Positions 1 to 9,216 of a DNA stretch of 64,000 nucleotides are shown here, piece after piece. The translations under genes were made by a program, and so were the position numbers. The stretch covers positions 1,736,001 through 1,800,000 of the forward strand of contig NZ_CP042220.2 of the NCBI RefSeq assembly GCF_007858975.2. Reading direction: 5' to 3'. Positions within the stretch are counted from its first letter, which is position 1; each line of letters begins with the position of its first letter. The notes under the pieces are model-generated. The model worked only from the letters and a program-made list of their open reading frames with translations, did no database searches and had not been told where the DNA came from. The DNA is from Dickeya poaceiphila (GTDB lineage: Bacteria > Pseudomonadota > Gammaproteobacteria > Enterobacterales > Enterobacteriaceae).

Positions 1-589
1 GATAGGGTTTAAGCGCATCCGGCAGCAGCAGGTTATCCATATCATCGGCAGTAAAAGGGTAATTTGCGGCGCGAATACCGAACTGCATCGCCAGATAAAG
101 ACTGGTGGGGGTTTTGCCGCAACGGGACACGCCGAGCAGAATCACCTGTGCCTGATCGAGGTTGCGCAGCGAAATGCCATCGTCATGAGCCAAGGTATAG
201 TCGATGGCGGCTATGCGGGCATCGTATTTGGTCAGGTTGTTGGCGGTTAGCCCATGGGTGCGATTGGCCACTGGCGTCGGCGAGACGTTTAATTCCCGCT
301 GTAGCGGTGCGACCAACGCCTGAACAATGTCCTGACAGAAGCCTTCGCTGCCGATGATGATATCGCGGATAGCCGGAGTGACAATCGAATAGAACACCAG
401 CGGGCGCACACCGCTCTGGCGGTATAAGGTGTCGATTTGATCACGAACGGTGGTAGCCCGGTGTTCGTTATCGACAAACGGCAGAGTACAGCTGACGGTG
501 TTAACCGGAAACTGGGACATGACGGCGTGCCCCAACACTTCTGCAGTAATCGCCGTGCCATCGGATACATAAAATACGCTTCTTTCCAT
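1..589 (-). CDS. ppsR: PEP synthase regulatory protein (bifunctional kinase/pyrophosphorylase), 3' part cut by window edge
   Basis: PpsR inactivates and reactivates phosphoenolpyruvate synthase by ADP-dependent phosphorylation and Pi-dependent dephosphorylation. The reverse strand opens with [17 protein letters not shown] at 589, preceded by AGGAG, and stays open to base 1, giving about 196 codons of a family that is usually near 270-280. The nucleotide-binding loop GVSRCGKT and the following [11 protein letters not shown] are visible, so the N-terminal part and P-loop are inside the window and the C-terminal part lies outside. It is divergent from ppsA, the gene for its target enzyme, as in E. 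coli. Identification is firm. Confidence 0.95.
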   Translation of the reverse strand, partial: MERSVFYVSDGTAITAEVLGHAVMSQFPVNTVSCTLPFVDNEHRATTVRDQIDTLYRQSGVRPLVFYSIVTPAIRDIIIGSEGFCQDIVQALVAPLQRELNVSPTPVANRTHGLTANNLTKYDARIAAIDYTLAHDDGISLRNLDQAQVILLGVSRCGKTPTSLYLAMQFGIRAANYPFTADDMDNLLLPDALKPY

Positions 590-664
590 ATCAGACTCCT
601 TAAATACCCTTGCGGGTTATCATAAGACTTTTGTGCCGAAAATCAGGTGCTTCTGGAATTTTTT

Positions 665-683
665 AATGAAACGTCATTTCATT
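665..683. promoter_or_regulatory. KdgR-type operator in the ppsR-ppsA intergenic region
   Basis: The 19-bp palindrome AATGAAACGTCATTTCATT matches the KdgR consensus AATRAAAYRNTRTTTYATT at 18 of 19 positions by my count. KdgR is the IclR-family regulator of pectin catabolism in soft-rot bacteria. The site lies about 210 bp upstream of the ppsA start. Binding is inferred from the match only. Confidence 0.7.
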
Positions 684-775
684 ATCTTCATGATTGTGAT
701 GATGTTATTTGACAATATTGAGATTTTTCTGACTTTTGGCAATCTCATCGCGTGAATTCCTCTTTTTTCGTCAGG

Positions 776-789
776 TTGATCGATTCACC
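776..789 (-). promoter_or_regulatory. Cra (FruR) site upstream of ppsA
   Basis: On the reverse strand this reads GGTGAATCGATCAA, which fits the degenerate Cra consensus RSTGAAWCSNTHHW at every position. Cra activates ppsA in E. coli from an upstream site. Here it is about 100 bp before the start codon, close to where the promoter should be. Confidence 0.6.
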
Positions 790-890
790 TTTCCGTGCTT
801 TTTGCAACCCTGTGCTACGCTCATAAAGCCGAAACTCATTTCTGGCGAAATATTTCATACCCTAATTGTATGCAAAAAGGATTATTTTCG

Positions 891-3269
891 ATGTCTAACA
901 ACGGCCCTGATAGGCGTAATGTCCTGTGGTATAACCAGCTTGGTATGCACGACGTTGAGCGGGTGGGAGGTAAAAATGCCTCTCTGGGGGAAATGATCAC
1001 GAATCTGTCGGAGCTTGGGGTGTCGGTTCCGAACGGTTTTGCGACAACCGCCCAGGCGTTTAATGACTTTCTTAACCAGAGCGGCATCAACCAGCGAATC
1101 TATGAACTGTTGGATAGCACTAATGTCGATGATGTCAGCCAACTGACCAACGCTGGCGCACAGATTCGTCAGTGGATCATCGATACGCCATTCCAGCCGG
1201 AGCTGGAACAGGCTATCTGCAGTGCATATCAGCAACTGGCTGACGGTGAACCAGAGGCGTCGTTTGCCGTGCGTTCATCCGCCACAGCGGAAGATATGCC
1301 GGATGCATCCTTCGCGGGACAGCAGGAAACCTTTCTTAACGTACAAGGTATTGATGCCGTGATGGTGGCGGTGAAGCACGTGTTTGCTTCACTGTTCAAT
1401 GATCGTGCTATTTCGTATCGCGTTCATCAGGGCTATGACCACCGTGGCGTGGCGTTATCCGCCGGTGTACAGCGCATGGTGCGCTCCGATCTGGCCGCCT
1501 CTGGCGTGATGTTCACGTTGGATACCGAATCGGGCTTTGATCAGGTGGTGTTCATTACCGCCGCCTGGGGGCTGGGCGAGATGGTAGTGCAAGGCGCAGT
1601 TAACCCGGATGAGTTTTATGTGCACAAACCGACGCTCTTGAGCGGCAAGCCGTCGATCGTTCGCCGCAATATGGGATCGAAAAAAATCCGCATGGTGTAC
1701 GCAGCGACCCAGGAGCACGGTAAACAGGTGCGGGTAGAGGATGTGGAAGACGCGCAGCGCACCCGCTTCTGCCTGAGCGATGACGAAGTGCAGGCGCTGG
1801 CGCATCAGGCGTTGTTGATCGAAAAACATTATGGCCGCCCGATGGATATCGAATGGGCCAAAGATGGTCATACCGGCAAACTGTACATTGTGCAGGCGCG
1901 TCCGGAAACCGTACGCTCCAATGGTCAGGTGATGGAGCGGTATCATTTGCCAGCAGGCGGCAAGGTGCTGGTGGAAGGGCGTGCTATCGGCCACCGTATC
2001 GGTGCAGGCGAAGTGAAAATCGTCCATGACATCAGCGAAATGCACCGGGTCAATGCGGGTGATGTGCTGGTGACCGACATGACCGACCCGGACTGGGAAC
2101 CGATCATGAAAAAAGCGGCGGCGATTGTCACCAACCGTGGTGGGCGCACCTGTCATGCGGCGATTATCGCACGTGAACTGGGGATTCCGGCGGTCGTGGG
2201 CTGTGGCGACGCTACCGAGCGGTTGCAGAACGGTCAGAAAGTGACGGTATCCTGCGCCGAGGGCGATACCGGCTACGTTTATCATGACCTGCTGGACTTT
2301 ACGGTGAAAAGCTCGCAGGTGGACGCGATGCCCACGCTGCCGCTGAAAATTATGATGAACGTCGGTAACCCGGATCGGGCGTTCGATTTCGCCTGTCTGC
2401 CCAACGAAGGCGTAGGGCTGGCGCGGCTGGAGTTCATCATCAACCGTATGATTGGGGTACACCCGCGCGCGTTGTTGGAGTTTTCGCAACAAACGCCGGA
2501 CATTCAGCGTGAAATCCGCATCCTGATGCAAGGATACGACGACCCGGTCGAGTTCTATATCGAACGGCTAAAGGAAGGCATTGCGACGCTGGCGTCGGCG
2601 TTCTGGCCGAAGCGCGTGATCGTGCGTTTGTCTGACTTTAAATCCAACGAGTACGCTAACCTGCTGGGCGGCACCCGCTACGAGCCGGAAGAGGAAAACC
2701 CGATGCTGGGCTTCCGTGGCGCGGGTCGTTATGTATCGCCGGATTTCCGCGCCTGCTTTGCGCTGGAGTGTGAGGCAGTGAAACGGGTGCGTAACGGTAT
2801 GGGGCTGACTAACGTCGAAGTGATGATCCCGTTTGTACGCACGGTGGCGCAGGCGCAAGCTGTGGTGGATGAACTGGCCAGTCAGGGGCTGAAACGTGGC
2901 GAGAACGGTTTGAAAATCATCATGATGTGCGAAATTCCGTCTAACGCGCTGTTGGCGGAAGCGTTCCTGCAACATTTTGATGGATTCTCCATCGGTTCGA
3001 ATGACATGACCCAGTTAACGTTGGGGCTGGACCGCGATTCCGGCGTGGTATCCGAGTTGTTTGACGAGCGTAATGACGCGGTGAAAGCGTTACTGGCAAT
3101 GGCGATTCGTGCGGCTAAAAAACACGGGAAGTATGTTGGCATCTGTGGTCAGGGGCCGTCTGACCATGAAGATTTCGCCGCCTGGCTGATGGATGAAGGC
3201 ATTGACAGTCTGTCGCTGAACCCGGATACGGTGGTGCAGACCTGGCTGAGTCTGGCTGAGAAACGCTAA
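891..3269 (+). CDS. ppsA: Phosphoenolpyruvate synthase
   Basis: PpsA converts pyruvate and ATP to PEP, AMP and phosphate, the entry step of gluconeogenesis from three-carbon compounds. The frame is open from 795, but the ATG at 891 ([15 protein letters not shown]), with AAGGA just upstream, gives 792 residues, the E. coli length. Domain order is the N-terminal ATP-grasp-like nucleotide-binding domain, the swivelling phosphohistidine domain with GGRTCHAAI (His near 421), and the C-terminal PEP-binding TIM barrel with GICGQGPSD (catalytic Cys near 751). It is divergent from ppsR and ends in a strong terminator. KdgR-like and Cra sites upstream suggest control by pectin catabolites and glycolytic flux. 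Confidence 0.98.
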   Translation: MSNNGPDRRNVLWYNQLGMHDVERVGGKNASLGEMITNLSELGVSVPNGFATTAQAFNDFLNQSGINQRIYELLDSTNVDDVSQLTNAGAQIRQWIIDTPFQPELEQAICSAYQQLADGEPEASFAVRSSATAEDMPDASFAGQQETFLNVQGIDAVMVAVKHVFASLFNDRAISYRVHQGYDHRGVALSAGVQRMVRSDLAASGVMFTLDTESGFDQVVFITAAWGLGEMVVQGAVNPDEFYVHKPTLLSGKPSIVRRNMGSKKIRMVYAATQEHGKQVRVEDVEDAQRTRFCLSDDEVQALAHQALLIEKHYGRPMDIEWAKDGHTGKLYIVQARPETVRSNGQVMERYHLPAGGKVLVEGRAIGHRIGAGEVKIVHDISEMHRVNAGDVLVTDMTDPDWEPIMKKAAAIVTNRGGRTCHAAIIARELGIPAVVGCGDATERLQNGQKVTVSCAEGDTGYVYHDLLDFTVKSSQVDAMPTLPLKIMMNVGNPDRAFDFACLPNEGVGLARLEFIINRMIGVHPRALLEFSQQTPDIQREIRILMQGYDDPVEFYIERLKEGIATLASAFWPKRVIVRLSDFKSNEYANLLGGTRYEPEEENPMLGFRGAGRYVSPDFRACFALECEAVKRVRNGMGLTNVEVMIPFVRTVAQAQAVVDELASQGLKRGENGLKIIMMCEIPSNALLAEAFLQHFDGFSIGSNDMTQLTLGLDRDSGVVSELFDERNDAVKALLAMAIRAAKKHGKYVGICGQGPSDHEDFAAWLMDEGIDSLSLNPDTVVQTWLSLAEKR

Positions 3270-3274
3270 CCTCT

Positions 3275-3320
3275 CGTTTGACAAACTTCTTGTTTGACGA
3301 ACTTCTCGTTTGACGAACTG
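3275..3320 (+). repeat. Three tandem 16-bp direct repeats after ppsA
   Basis: Three near-identical units, about CGTTTGACAAACTTCT, TGTTTGACGAACTTCT and CGTTTGACGAACTG, lie between the ppsA stop and its terminator. Each unit contains a short palindrome around TTTGACAAA. No function is known to me. Confidence 0.8.
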
Positions 3321-3329
3321 TCTATCCTG

Positions 3330-3360
3330 CCGCCCAGGCATTCGCTGGGCGGTTTTTTTT
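3330..3360 (+). terminator. Rho-independent terminator of ppsA
   Basis: Perfect 8-bp stem CCGCCCAG / CTGGGCGG with a 7-nt loop, followed by eight T residues. Confidence 0.95.
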
Positions 3361-3450
3361 ATGCCTGCGTGTTGTGGGATAACAGAGTGACATACAGCAA
3401 AGGCCGTGAGGCGAGGTTGTTGGTGGTGGGGAATAACCGGGCGGCAGATA

Positions 3451-3559
3451 AAAAAATGCCCATCTCAAGAATGGGCAAAGACTACACACAGCAATTCGTT
3501 ACTAGCTCTGACGAGGAGAAACCTCATTGACAAACATTACATTAACAATAGCTCCGGGT
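3451..3559 (-). ncRNA. rprA: RprA small regulatory RNA
   Basis: RprA is an Hfq-dependent sRNA that activates rpoS translation. Reading the reverse strand, the 3' part GAATTGCTGTGTGTAGTC, then TTTGCCCAT, a hairpin and a T-run, is the conserved RprA 3' end and terminator as I remember it from E. coli. A -10-like TAGTAT and a start near 3559 would give a transcript of about 108 nt, the usual size. The 5' hairpin differs from E. coli. The position next to ydiK matches E. coli, and an RcsB box lies upstream. The exact 5' end is inferred. Confidence 0.88.
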
Positions 3560-3592
3560 ATGAATACTAAGTTTTAGACTGACTGGCGTCAT

Positions 3593-3606
3593 TAAGAATC
3601 ATCCTA
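3593..3606 (-). promoter_or_regulatory. RcsB box of the rprA promoter
   Basis: TAAGAATCATCCTA on the + strand matches the RcsB/RcsAB consensus TAAGAATATTCCTA at 12 of 14 positions. It lies about 35-45 bp upstream of the inferred rprA start. The Rcs envelope-stress phosphorelay activates rprA in E. coli. Confidence 0.75.
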
Positions 3607-3753
3607 ATGGTTAACTTTTTTTGAATAATTGATTGGTGGTGAAAGAGTTTATGTCAATTAAACTGATTTTTATAAAACTTTTATTGTCTAAAATAATGAA
3701 TTTTTGCGGTGAATTTTCCTAAAAACATAAAATTCACTTACATATTGGGAATA

Positions 3754-3778
3754 TTCCCGGTGCGTGATGCACCGGGAA
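3754..3778 (-). terminator. Hairpin at the 3' end of ydiK
   Basis: Perfect 10-bp inverted repeat TTCCCGGTGC / GCACCGGGAA with a 5-nt loop, directly downstream of ydiK. There is no clear T-run on the reverse strand, so its role as terminator or mRNA-stabilising hairpin is inferred. The rest of 3607-3791 is AT-rich with nothing else recognisable. Confidence 0.55.
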
Positions 3779-3791
3779 ATGAATGCGGTAA

Positions 3792-4892
3792 TCAGGATTT
3801 CTTGTTGGGGTGAGAAATGGTGTGAATCGGCGGCGGTTCAGGAGAGTCTGTCATCCACGCAGATAACAATCGGTAGGATACTGCCAGCACTACCGGACCG
3901 ATAAATATCCCGATCATACCGAATGCCAGCAGCCCACCAATAACGCCGGACAAGATCAGCAGCATTGGCAAATCGGCACCCATACGAATCAACAATGGGC
4001 GGATGACATTATCAAGCGTGCCGACCACGCAGCTCCAGATCAGCAGAATGGTGCCCCAGGTAGTGTCACCGCTCCAGTAAAGCCAGATGATGGCCGGAAC
4101 CAGCACCGTTAGTGGGCCGATTTGCGCTACGCAGGACAGAAACATCAGCACGGTGAGCAGTGTGGTGTAGGGAATTCCCGCCAGCGCCAGACCAATGCCA
4201 CCTAGTACCGACTGTACAATCGCCGTCACCACCACGCCGAGAGCGACAGCCCGAATGGCCTGCGCTGCCAGAATTACCGCTGAATCGCCACCCTGACGTC
4301 CCAGCCGAATCGCAAAACGGCGCACACCCAGCGCCACCTGATCGCCTTTGCTGTACAGCAATACGCTAAACAGCACCATCAGCGCACAATGCATCAGGAA
4401 ACGCCCGACATGAGCCGCTTGAGCGACGATCCAGGACGCGGTCTGGCCGATATAGGGCTGAATTTTAGCCATCAACGCCGGGCCGCCGCTATGTGCCAGC
4501 GAATGCCAACTGCTGTGCAACTTTGCGCCCACTAACGGGATGGATTGCAGCCAGTCAAGTGCCGGCGGCGTAATTCGGCCCTGCGCACCTATCCAATTTA
4601 TCAGCGTTGAGGCGTTGTCAATGACGCTACTGACCAGCATTGACGTGGGGAACACGAACAGCAGCACCAGCAGCAGGGTCATGACCATCACCGCTAATAG
4701 GCGGGAGCCCCAGAGTATGTGCTGCAGGCGGATTAACAGCGGCCAGGTGGCGATGACCACCATACTGGCCCAGGCAAATCCAAGGATGAAGGGTTGAACT
4801 ACCCAAAAACAGGCAATGATCAGAATACCGATAAACAACAAACTGAACAGGATTCGCGCAAGATCGAATCGCTGTGACTGAGATTGTTTCAT
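3792..4892 (-). CDS. ydiK: AI-2E family membrane protein YdiK
   Basis: This is a polytopic inner-membrane protein of the AI-2E/UPF0118 family, members of which have been proposed as exporters. The substrate of YdiK is not established. The 366-residue product has about seven or eight hydrophobic stretches, the characteristic weakly hydrophobic central region, and a conserved C-terminal block ending near MIGIFIGPVVLAVSYRLL. A TTG at 4895 directly precedes the ATG at 4892; I take the ATG (MKQSQSQRFDLARIL). It is next to rprA, as in E. coli, and divergent from ydiJ. Family assignment is firm and function is open. Confidence 0.9.
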   Translation of the reverse strand: MKQSQSQRFDLARILFSLLFIGILIIACFWVVQPFILGFAWASMVVIATWPLLIRLQHILWGSRLLAVMVMTLLLVLLFVFPTSMLVSSVIDNASTLINWIGAQGRITPPALDWLQSIPLVGAKLHSSWHSLAHSGGPALMAKIQPYIGQTASWIVAQAAHVGRFLMHCALMVLFSVLLYSKGDQVALGVRRFAIRLGRQGGDSAVILAAQAIRAVALGVVVTAIVQSVLGGIGLALAGIPYTTLLTVLMFLSCVAQIGPLTVLVPAIIWLYWSGDTTWGTILLIWSCVVGTLDNVIRPLLIRMGADLPMLLILSGVIGGLLAFGMIGIFIGPVVLAVSYRLLSAWMTDSPEPPPIHTISHPNKKS

Positions 4893-5229
4893 CAAGGAAG
4901 GTTACCTCGTTAATTCAGGCGACAGGCCTAATGCAAGATGATGAAAACGGGAGGGCTGTCATCTGCCAGGTTGAATGCAAAAGGATGCGAACTGGAATTT
5001 ATCATGCGTGATTTCCGCCGATTTGCACAGTGATTCCTGCCGATAAGGGAGAATCGGCAGCGTCTGGCGGTACATGTGGGGGATTGCTGCAACCCTAAGT
5101 TTTTATTGATCCGTTAACGCACAGCCAGGGGAAATATGATAAAACGAAAGAGCCGCAGATGGTCGATTGCCGCCTGACGGCATTTGTTCTATTGGCAAAC
5201 ACCACTCGCATGGACAGGGTCAACACATA
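4893..5229. other. Divergent ydiK/ydiJ intergenic region
   Basis: This 337-bp stretch holds the promoters for both genes. A perfect 8-bp inverted repeat CTGCCGAT / ATCGGCAG with an 8-nt spacer sits at 5037-5060 and could be an operator or hairpin. A -10-like TATGAT lies near 5136 on the + strand. No short gene is evident. Confidence 0.4.
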
Positions 5230-8200
5230 ATGATCCCACAGATCACACAAGCGCCGGGAATTGATCAACCGGTGCTGAGCTTTTTGGAAGCCTTGAAGCA
5301 ACACGGTTTTACCGGTGATATCGCTACCCACTACGCCGACCGTTTGACGATGGCGACGGATAACAGTATTTATCAATTATTGCCGGATGCGGTGGTGTTT
5401 CCTCGCTCTACCGCCGATGTGGCGCTGCTGGCCCGGTTATCTGACGACGCGCGTTTTCGTGAACTGACGTTCACGCCGCGCGGCGGCGGCACCGGCACCA
5501 ACGGGCAGGCGCTCAATCAAGGGATTGTGGTGGATATGTCCCGCCACATGAATCGCATTCTGGAAATCAACCCAGAACAGGGTTGGGTTCGGGTGGAAGC
5601 CGGCGTCATCAAGGATCAACTGAACCAGTATCTGAAGCCGTTCGGCTATTTTTTCTCGCCGGAGCTGTCCACCAGTAACCGTGCTACGTTGGGCGGCATG
5701 ATCAATACCGACGCCTCAGGGCAAGGGTCGCTGGTGTATGGCAAAACCTCGGACCATGTGCTGGGACTGCGTGCTGTGCTGCCTGGCGGCGAGTTGCTGG
5801 ATACGCAAGCGATGCCGGTGGCGCTGGCGGAACAGTTGGCGCAGGACGATTCGCTGATCGGTCGTATTTATCACACCGTGCTGCACCGCTGCCGTGAGCG
5901 TCGTGAGCTGATTATAGAAAAGTTCCCCAAACTGAACCGGTTCCTCACCGGGTATGACCTGCGCCATGTGTTCAGCGATGACATGCAAACGTTTGACCTG
6001 ACCCGCATCCTGACCGGTGCCGAAGGAACGCTGGCATTCATCACCGAAGCGAAGCTGGATATCACGCCGTTGCCCAAGGTGCGGCGGTTGGTTAATGTCA
6101 AATACGATTCGTTCGATTCTGCGTTGCGCAGTGCGCCATTTATGGTGGAGGCGCGGGCGCTGTCGGTGGAAACGGTGGATTCAAAGGTGCTGAATCTGGC
6201 GCGTGAAGACATCGTGTGGCATTCGGTCAGCGAACTGATTACCGATGTGCCCGGCGAAGAGATGCTGGGGCTGAACATTGTCGAATTTGCCGGCGACGAT
6301 GAAGCGCTTATCGATAGTCAGGTAACGTCGTTGTGTGAGCGTCTGGACGGATTGCTGGCTGCCCGTGAGGCTGGGGTAATTGGCTATCAGGTTTGTTGTG
6401 ATCTGGTGGGTATCGAGCGTATTTACGGTATGCGCAAGAAGGCGGTCGGTTTGCTGGGCAATAGTAAAGGGCAGGCAAAACCGATTCCCTTTGCCGAAGA
6501 TACCTGCGTGCCGCCTCAGCATCTGGCTGATTATATCGCCGAATTCCGCACACTGCTGGATAGCCACCATCTGAGTTACGGCATGTTTGGCCATGTGGAC
6601 GCCGGGGTGTTGCATGTACGCCCGGCGCTGGACATGTGTGACCCGCAGCAGGAAATGCTGATGAAGCAGTTGTCCGATCAGATAGTCGCGCTGACTGCTA
6701 AATACGGCGGGTTGCTGTGGGGGGAACACGGTAAAGGTTTTCGCGCTGAATATAGCCCGTCGTTCTTCGGGCCGGAACTGTATGACGAATTGCGCCGGAT
6801 TAAAGCGGCGTTCGACCCGAATAACCGTCTTAATCCCGGTAAAATCTGTGCGCCATTGAACATAGACGCACCCATGATGAAAGTGGATGCGGTGAAACGT
6901 GGCACCTATGACCGACGGATTCCGCTGGCGGTGCGCACTGCCTATCGTGGCGCGATGGAGTGCAACGGCAACGGTCTGTGCTTTAACTTTGATACCCGCA
7001 GCCCGATGTGTCCGTCGATGAAAATCACCGGCAACCGTATCCATTCCCCTAAAGGTCGTGCCACATTGGTACGTGAGTGGCTGCGACTGTTGGCGGAGCA
7101 GGGTGTAGACCCGCTGGTGCTGGAAAATGACTTACCGCGCCGGCGCGTCAGCTTCCGAGATTTGATCACCAAAACCCGTAATACGCTGGCGGCGCGTCGT
7201 GGTGAGTATGACTTCTCGCATGAGGTCAAAGAGGCAATGTCGGGCTGTCTGGCTTGCAAGGCCTGTTCCACCCAGTGCCCAATCAAGATTGACGTTCCCG
7301 GTTTTCGTGCACGTTTCCTGCAACTGTACCACACCCGTTATTTGCGACCGGCGCGAGACTACCTGGTGGCTGGTGTGGAAAGCTATGCCCCGCTGATGGC
7401 GCACAGCCCGAAAACGTTTAACTTTTTCTTGCGTCAGCCGTGGGTGAATGCGCTCAGCCGTACGTTGATCGGCATGGTGGATCTGCCGTTGCTGTCGATG
7501 CCGTCGCTGCGCCAGCAGTTTGTCGGTCATCAGGCGATGACGACTACGCTTGAGCAGTTGGAACAGATGTCGCCGCAGGCGCGCGCTGACCATGTGCTTA
7601 TTGTGCAGGACCCTTTTACCAGCTACTACGACGCGCAGGTGGTAGCGGATTTTGTCCGGCTGGTGGAAAAATTGGGATTACGGCCAGTACTGCTGCCGTT
7701 TTCGCCGAACGGCAAGCCGGAGCATGTAAAAGGATTCCTGCAACGCTTTGCGAAAACCGCTGGCAAGACCGCGGAATTCCTCAGCCGTGTAGCCCGTCTT
7801 GGGCTGCCAATGGTGGGAGTCGATCCGGCGCTGGTGCTGTGTTATCGGGATGAGTACCGGGAAGTGCTGGGTCATCGGCGCGGCGACTTTCAGGTGCAAC
7901 TGGTGCACGAGTGGTTGATGACGTTGCTGAGCGGTCGTGATGATAGTGCGCCAGCGCTGCGTGATGAGCCGTGGTATTTGTTCGGTCACTGTACCGAAAC
8001 CACGGCGTTGCCAGCCAGTGGCCAGCAGTGGGCGGCGATTTTCGCGCATTTTGGCGCCCGGCTGGAAAATGTCAGCGTCGGTTGTTGCGGCATGGCCGGT
8101 ACTTACGGTCATGAAACCCGCAATCTGTCGCATTCTCAGGGGATCTACGCGCTCTCCTGGCAGCCGTCTCTGCAACGGTTGCCGCAGGCGCGTTGTCTGA

Positions 8201-8289
8201 CCACCGGTTATTCCTGCCGTAGTCAGGTCAAGCGTATGGAAGGGCGTGGATTGAAACATCCGTTGCAGGCGTTGCTGGAGCTGGTGTGA
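5230..8289 (+). CDS. ydiJ: FAD/Fe-S D-2-hydroxyglutarate dehydrogenase YdiJ
   Basis: YdiJ is a large flavin and iron-sulfur oxidoreductase. Recent work on enterobacterial YdiJ assigns it D-2-hydroxyglutarate dehydrogenase activity. The frame is open earlier, but ATG 5230 (MIPQITQAPG) matches the E. coli N-terminus and gives 1019 residues. Visible in order are the FAD-binding PCMH motif PRGGGTGTNGQ (residues 83-93), the FAD-linked oxidase C-terminal domain with GMFGHVDAGVLHVRP and GEHGKGFR, a ferredoxin-type cluster motif CLACKACSTQCP near residue 670, and a C-terminal CCG-type domain with VGCCGMAGTYGHE near 950. Its stop overlaps the menI start (TGATG), so the two genes are coupled. Confidence 0.93.
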   Translation: MIPQITQAPGIDQPVLSFLEALKQHGFTGDIATHYADRLTMATDNSIYQLLPDAVVFPRSTADVALLARLSDDARFRELTFTPRGGGTGTNGQALNQGIVVDMSRHMNRILEINPEQGWVRVEAGVIKDQLNQYLKPFGYFFSPELSTSNRATLGGMINTDASGQGSLVYGKTSDHVLGLRAVLPGGELLDTQAMPVALAEQLAQDDSLIGRIYHTVLHRCRERRELIIEKFPKLNRFLTGYDLRHVFSDDMQTFDLTRILTGAEGTLAFITEAKLDITPLPKVRRLVNVKYDSFDSALRSAPFMVEARALSVETVDSKVLNLAREDIVWHSVSELITDVPGEEMLGLNIVEFAGDDEALIDSQVTSLCERLDGLLAAREAGVIGYQVCCDLVGIERIYGMRKKAVGLLGNSKGQAKPIPFAEDTCVPPQHLADYIAEFRTLLDSHHLSYGMFGHVDAGVLHVRPALDMCDPQQEMLMKQLSDQIVALTAKYGGLLWGEHGKGFRAEYSPSFFGPELYDELRRIKAAFDPNNRLNPGKICAPLNIDAPMMKVDAVKRGTYDRRIPLAVRTAYRGAMECNGNGLCFNFDTRSPMCPSMKITGNRIHSPKGRATLVREWLRLLAEQGVDPLVLENDLPRRRVSFRDLITKTRNTLAARRGEYDFSHEVKEAMSGCLACKACSTQCPIKIDVPGFRARFLQLYHTRYLRPARDYLVAGVESYAPLMAHSPKTFNFFLRQPWVNALSRTLIGMVDLPLLSMPSLRQQFVGHQAMTTTLEQLEQMSPQARADHVLIVQDPFTSYYDAQVVADFVRLVEKLGLRPVLLPFSPNGKPEHVKGFLQRFAKTAGKTAEFLSRVARLGLPMVGVDPALVLCYRDEYREVLGHRRGDFQVQLVHEWLMTLLSGRDDSAPALRDEPWYLFGHCTETTALPASGQQWAAIFAHFGARLENVSVGCCGMAGTYGHETRNLSHSQGIYALSWQPSLQRLPQARCLTTGYSCRSQVKRMEGRGLKHPLQALLELV

Positions 8290-8711
8290 TGCTGTGGAAA
8301 CGTAGTGTAGATATTGAACAGTTGAATCAGATGGCGGTCGGCGGCATGGCCGGTCATATTGGTATCCGTATGACGCACCTGTCTGATGATACGCTGGAAG
8401 CGGTGATGCCGGTGGATCACCGTACGCGTCAGCCGTTCGGGCTGTTGCATGGCGGTGCCTCGGTAGCGCTGGCGGAATCGCTGGGGTCGATTGCCGGTTA
8501 TCTGTGCTCGCAAGGAGAGCAGCGTGTGGTGGGGGTGGAGATCAACGCCAACCACCTGCGTGCGGTGACCGAAGGCGAAGTGCGTGGTGTTTGTCGCGCA
8601 TTGCATACCGGCAAACGGATGCAAGTCTGGCAAATCGATATTTTTGATAATCAGGATCGGCTGTGCTGCACCTCGCGGCTTACCACCGCAGTGATTTCAC
8701 CCGACGCCTGA
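8289..8711 (+). CDS. menI: 1,4-dihydroxy-2-naphthoyl-CoA hydrolase (hotdog thioesterase)
   Basis: MenI (YdiI) hydrolyses DHNA-CoA in menaquinone synthesis. The 140-residue protein is a single hotdog-fold domain with the family motif GLLHGGASVALAESLGS, whose Glu is the catalytic acid, and VVGVEINANHLRAV. A GTG at 8286 lies in frame, but ATG 8289 (MLWKRSVDIEQ) matches the E. coli start. It overlaps the ydiJ stop by one base and is probably translated by coupling. Substrate is assigned from the family and position; related thioesterases have broad specificity. Confidence 0.9.
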   Translation: MLWKRSVDIEQLNQMAVGGMAGHIGIRMTHLSDDTLEAVMPVDHRTRQPFGLLHGGASVALAESLGSIAGYLCSQGEQRVVGVEINANHLRAVTEGEVRGVCRALHTGKRMQVWQIDIFDNQDRLCCTSRLTTAVISPDA

Positions 8712-8725
8712 CTCCCCGCCATTCA

Positions 8726-9181
8726 CTACGATCTGTTGGGCTTATGGCCCGGCAGGTCAGTTCTCGACCACGCACGGCATAACGGGATAAAGGCCACCTG
8801 TTGCATAAAATCAGCCTGAAAAGCGGTGGCTTTATCCCAGTGACCCATCAGATTGAACTGGACGCAAATGCACCGTAGCGTCTGGCGTGCAAAGTAGTAA
8901 CTTTGCACCCGGAACAGCTGGTCGCGCCCGATATTATTGATTTCATGAATCAGACGTTGGTGAAGTTTGATCAGGCTGGACAGATAACGATTTTCATCGC
9001 CCTGCTGCTGGCTCAGTTCCGCCATATGCATTCCAGTCAGGTAATAGCGCCGTAATTCGCTAATCTCACTGTCATCCCGCTCCAGCGATGACTCCGCCAG
9101 ATAAAATTCCATCGTGGTGTTACGCAACTGCTGCCGGTAATTATCAAGCTGTGCTTGTAACCAGGTGTTGAATGGGAACAT
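8726..9181 (-). CDS. Unknown 151-residue protein with an upstream Fur box
   Basis: I do not recognise this protein. It is a soluble, probably largely helical product (MFPFNTWLQAQLDNYRQQ...) with no signal peptide or membrane segment and several Cys, His and Trp residues in its second half. ATG 9181 follows AGGTACCAGAC. It converges on menI, separated by only 14 bp. A good Fur operator sits 17 bp upstream of its start, so iron-responsive control is likely. It lies between menI and the suf remnant, where E. coli has a different small gene. Confidence 0.75.
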   Translation of the reverse strand: MFPFNTWLQAQLDNYRQQLRNTTMEFYLAESSLERDDSEISELRRYYLTGMHMAELSQQQGDENRYLSSLIKLHQRLIHEINNIGRDQLFRVQSYYFARQTLRCICVQFNLMGHWDKATAFQADFMQQVAFIPLCRAWSRTDLPGHKPNRS

Positions 9182-9197
9182 GTCTGGTACCTGTTCA

Positions 9198-9216
9198 TAA
9201 AATAATAATCATTATC
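9198..9216. promoter_or_regulatory. Fur box
   Basis: TAAAATAATAATCATTATC matches the 19-bp Fur consensus GATAATGATAATCATTATC at 16 positions. It sits between the unknown gene (start 9181, reverse strand) and the suf remnant. It may control the unknown gene, or be the surviving operator of the ancestral suf promoter, since suf is Fur-regulated in enterobacteria. Confidence 0.75.

Noticed and set aside
1455..2531. 358-codon frame on the reverse strand inside ppsA
   Set aside because: Antisense shadow of a full-length, highly conserved gene; low-complexity His/Arg-rich product and no ribosome-binding site.
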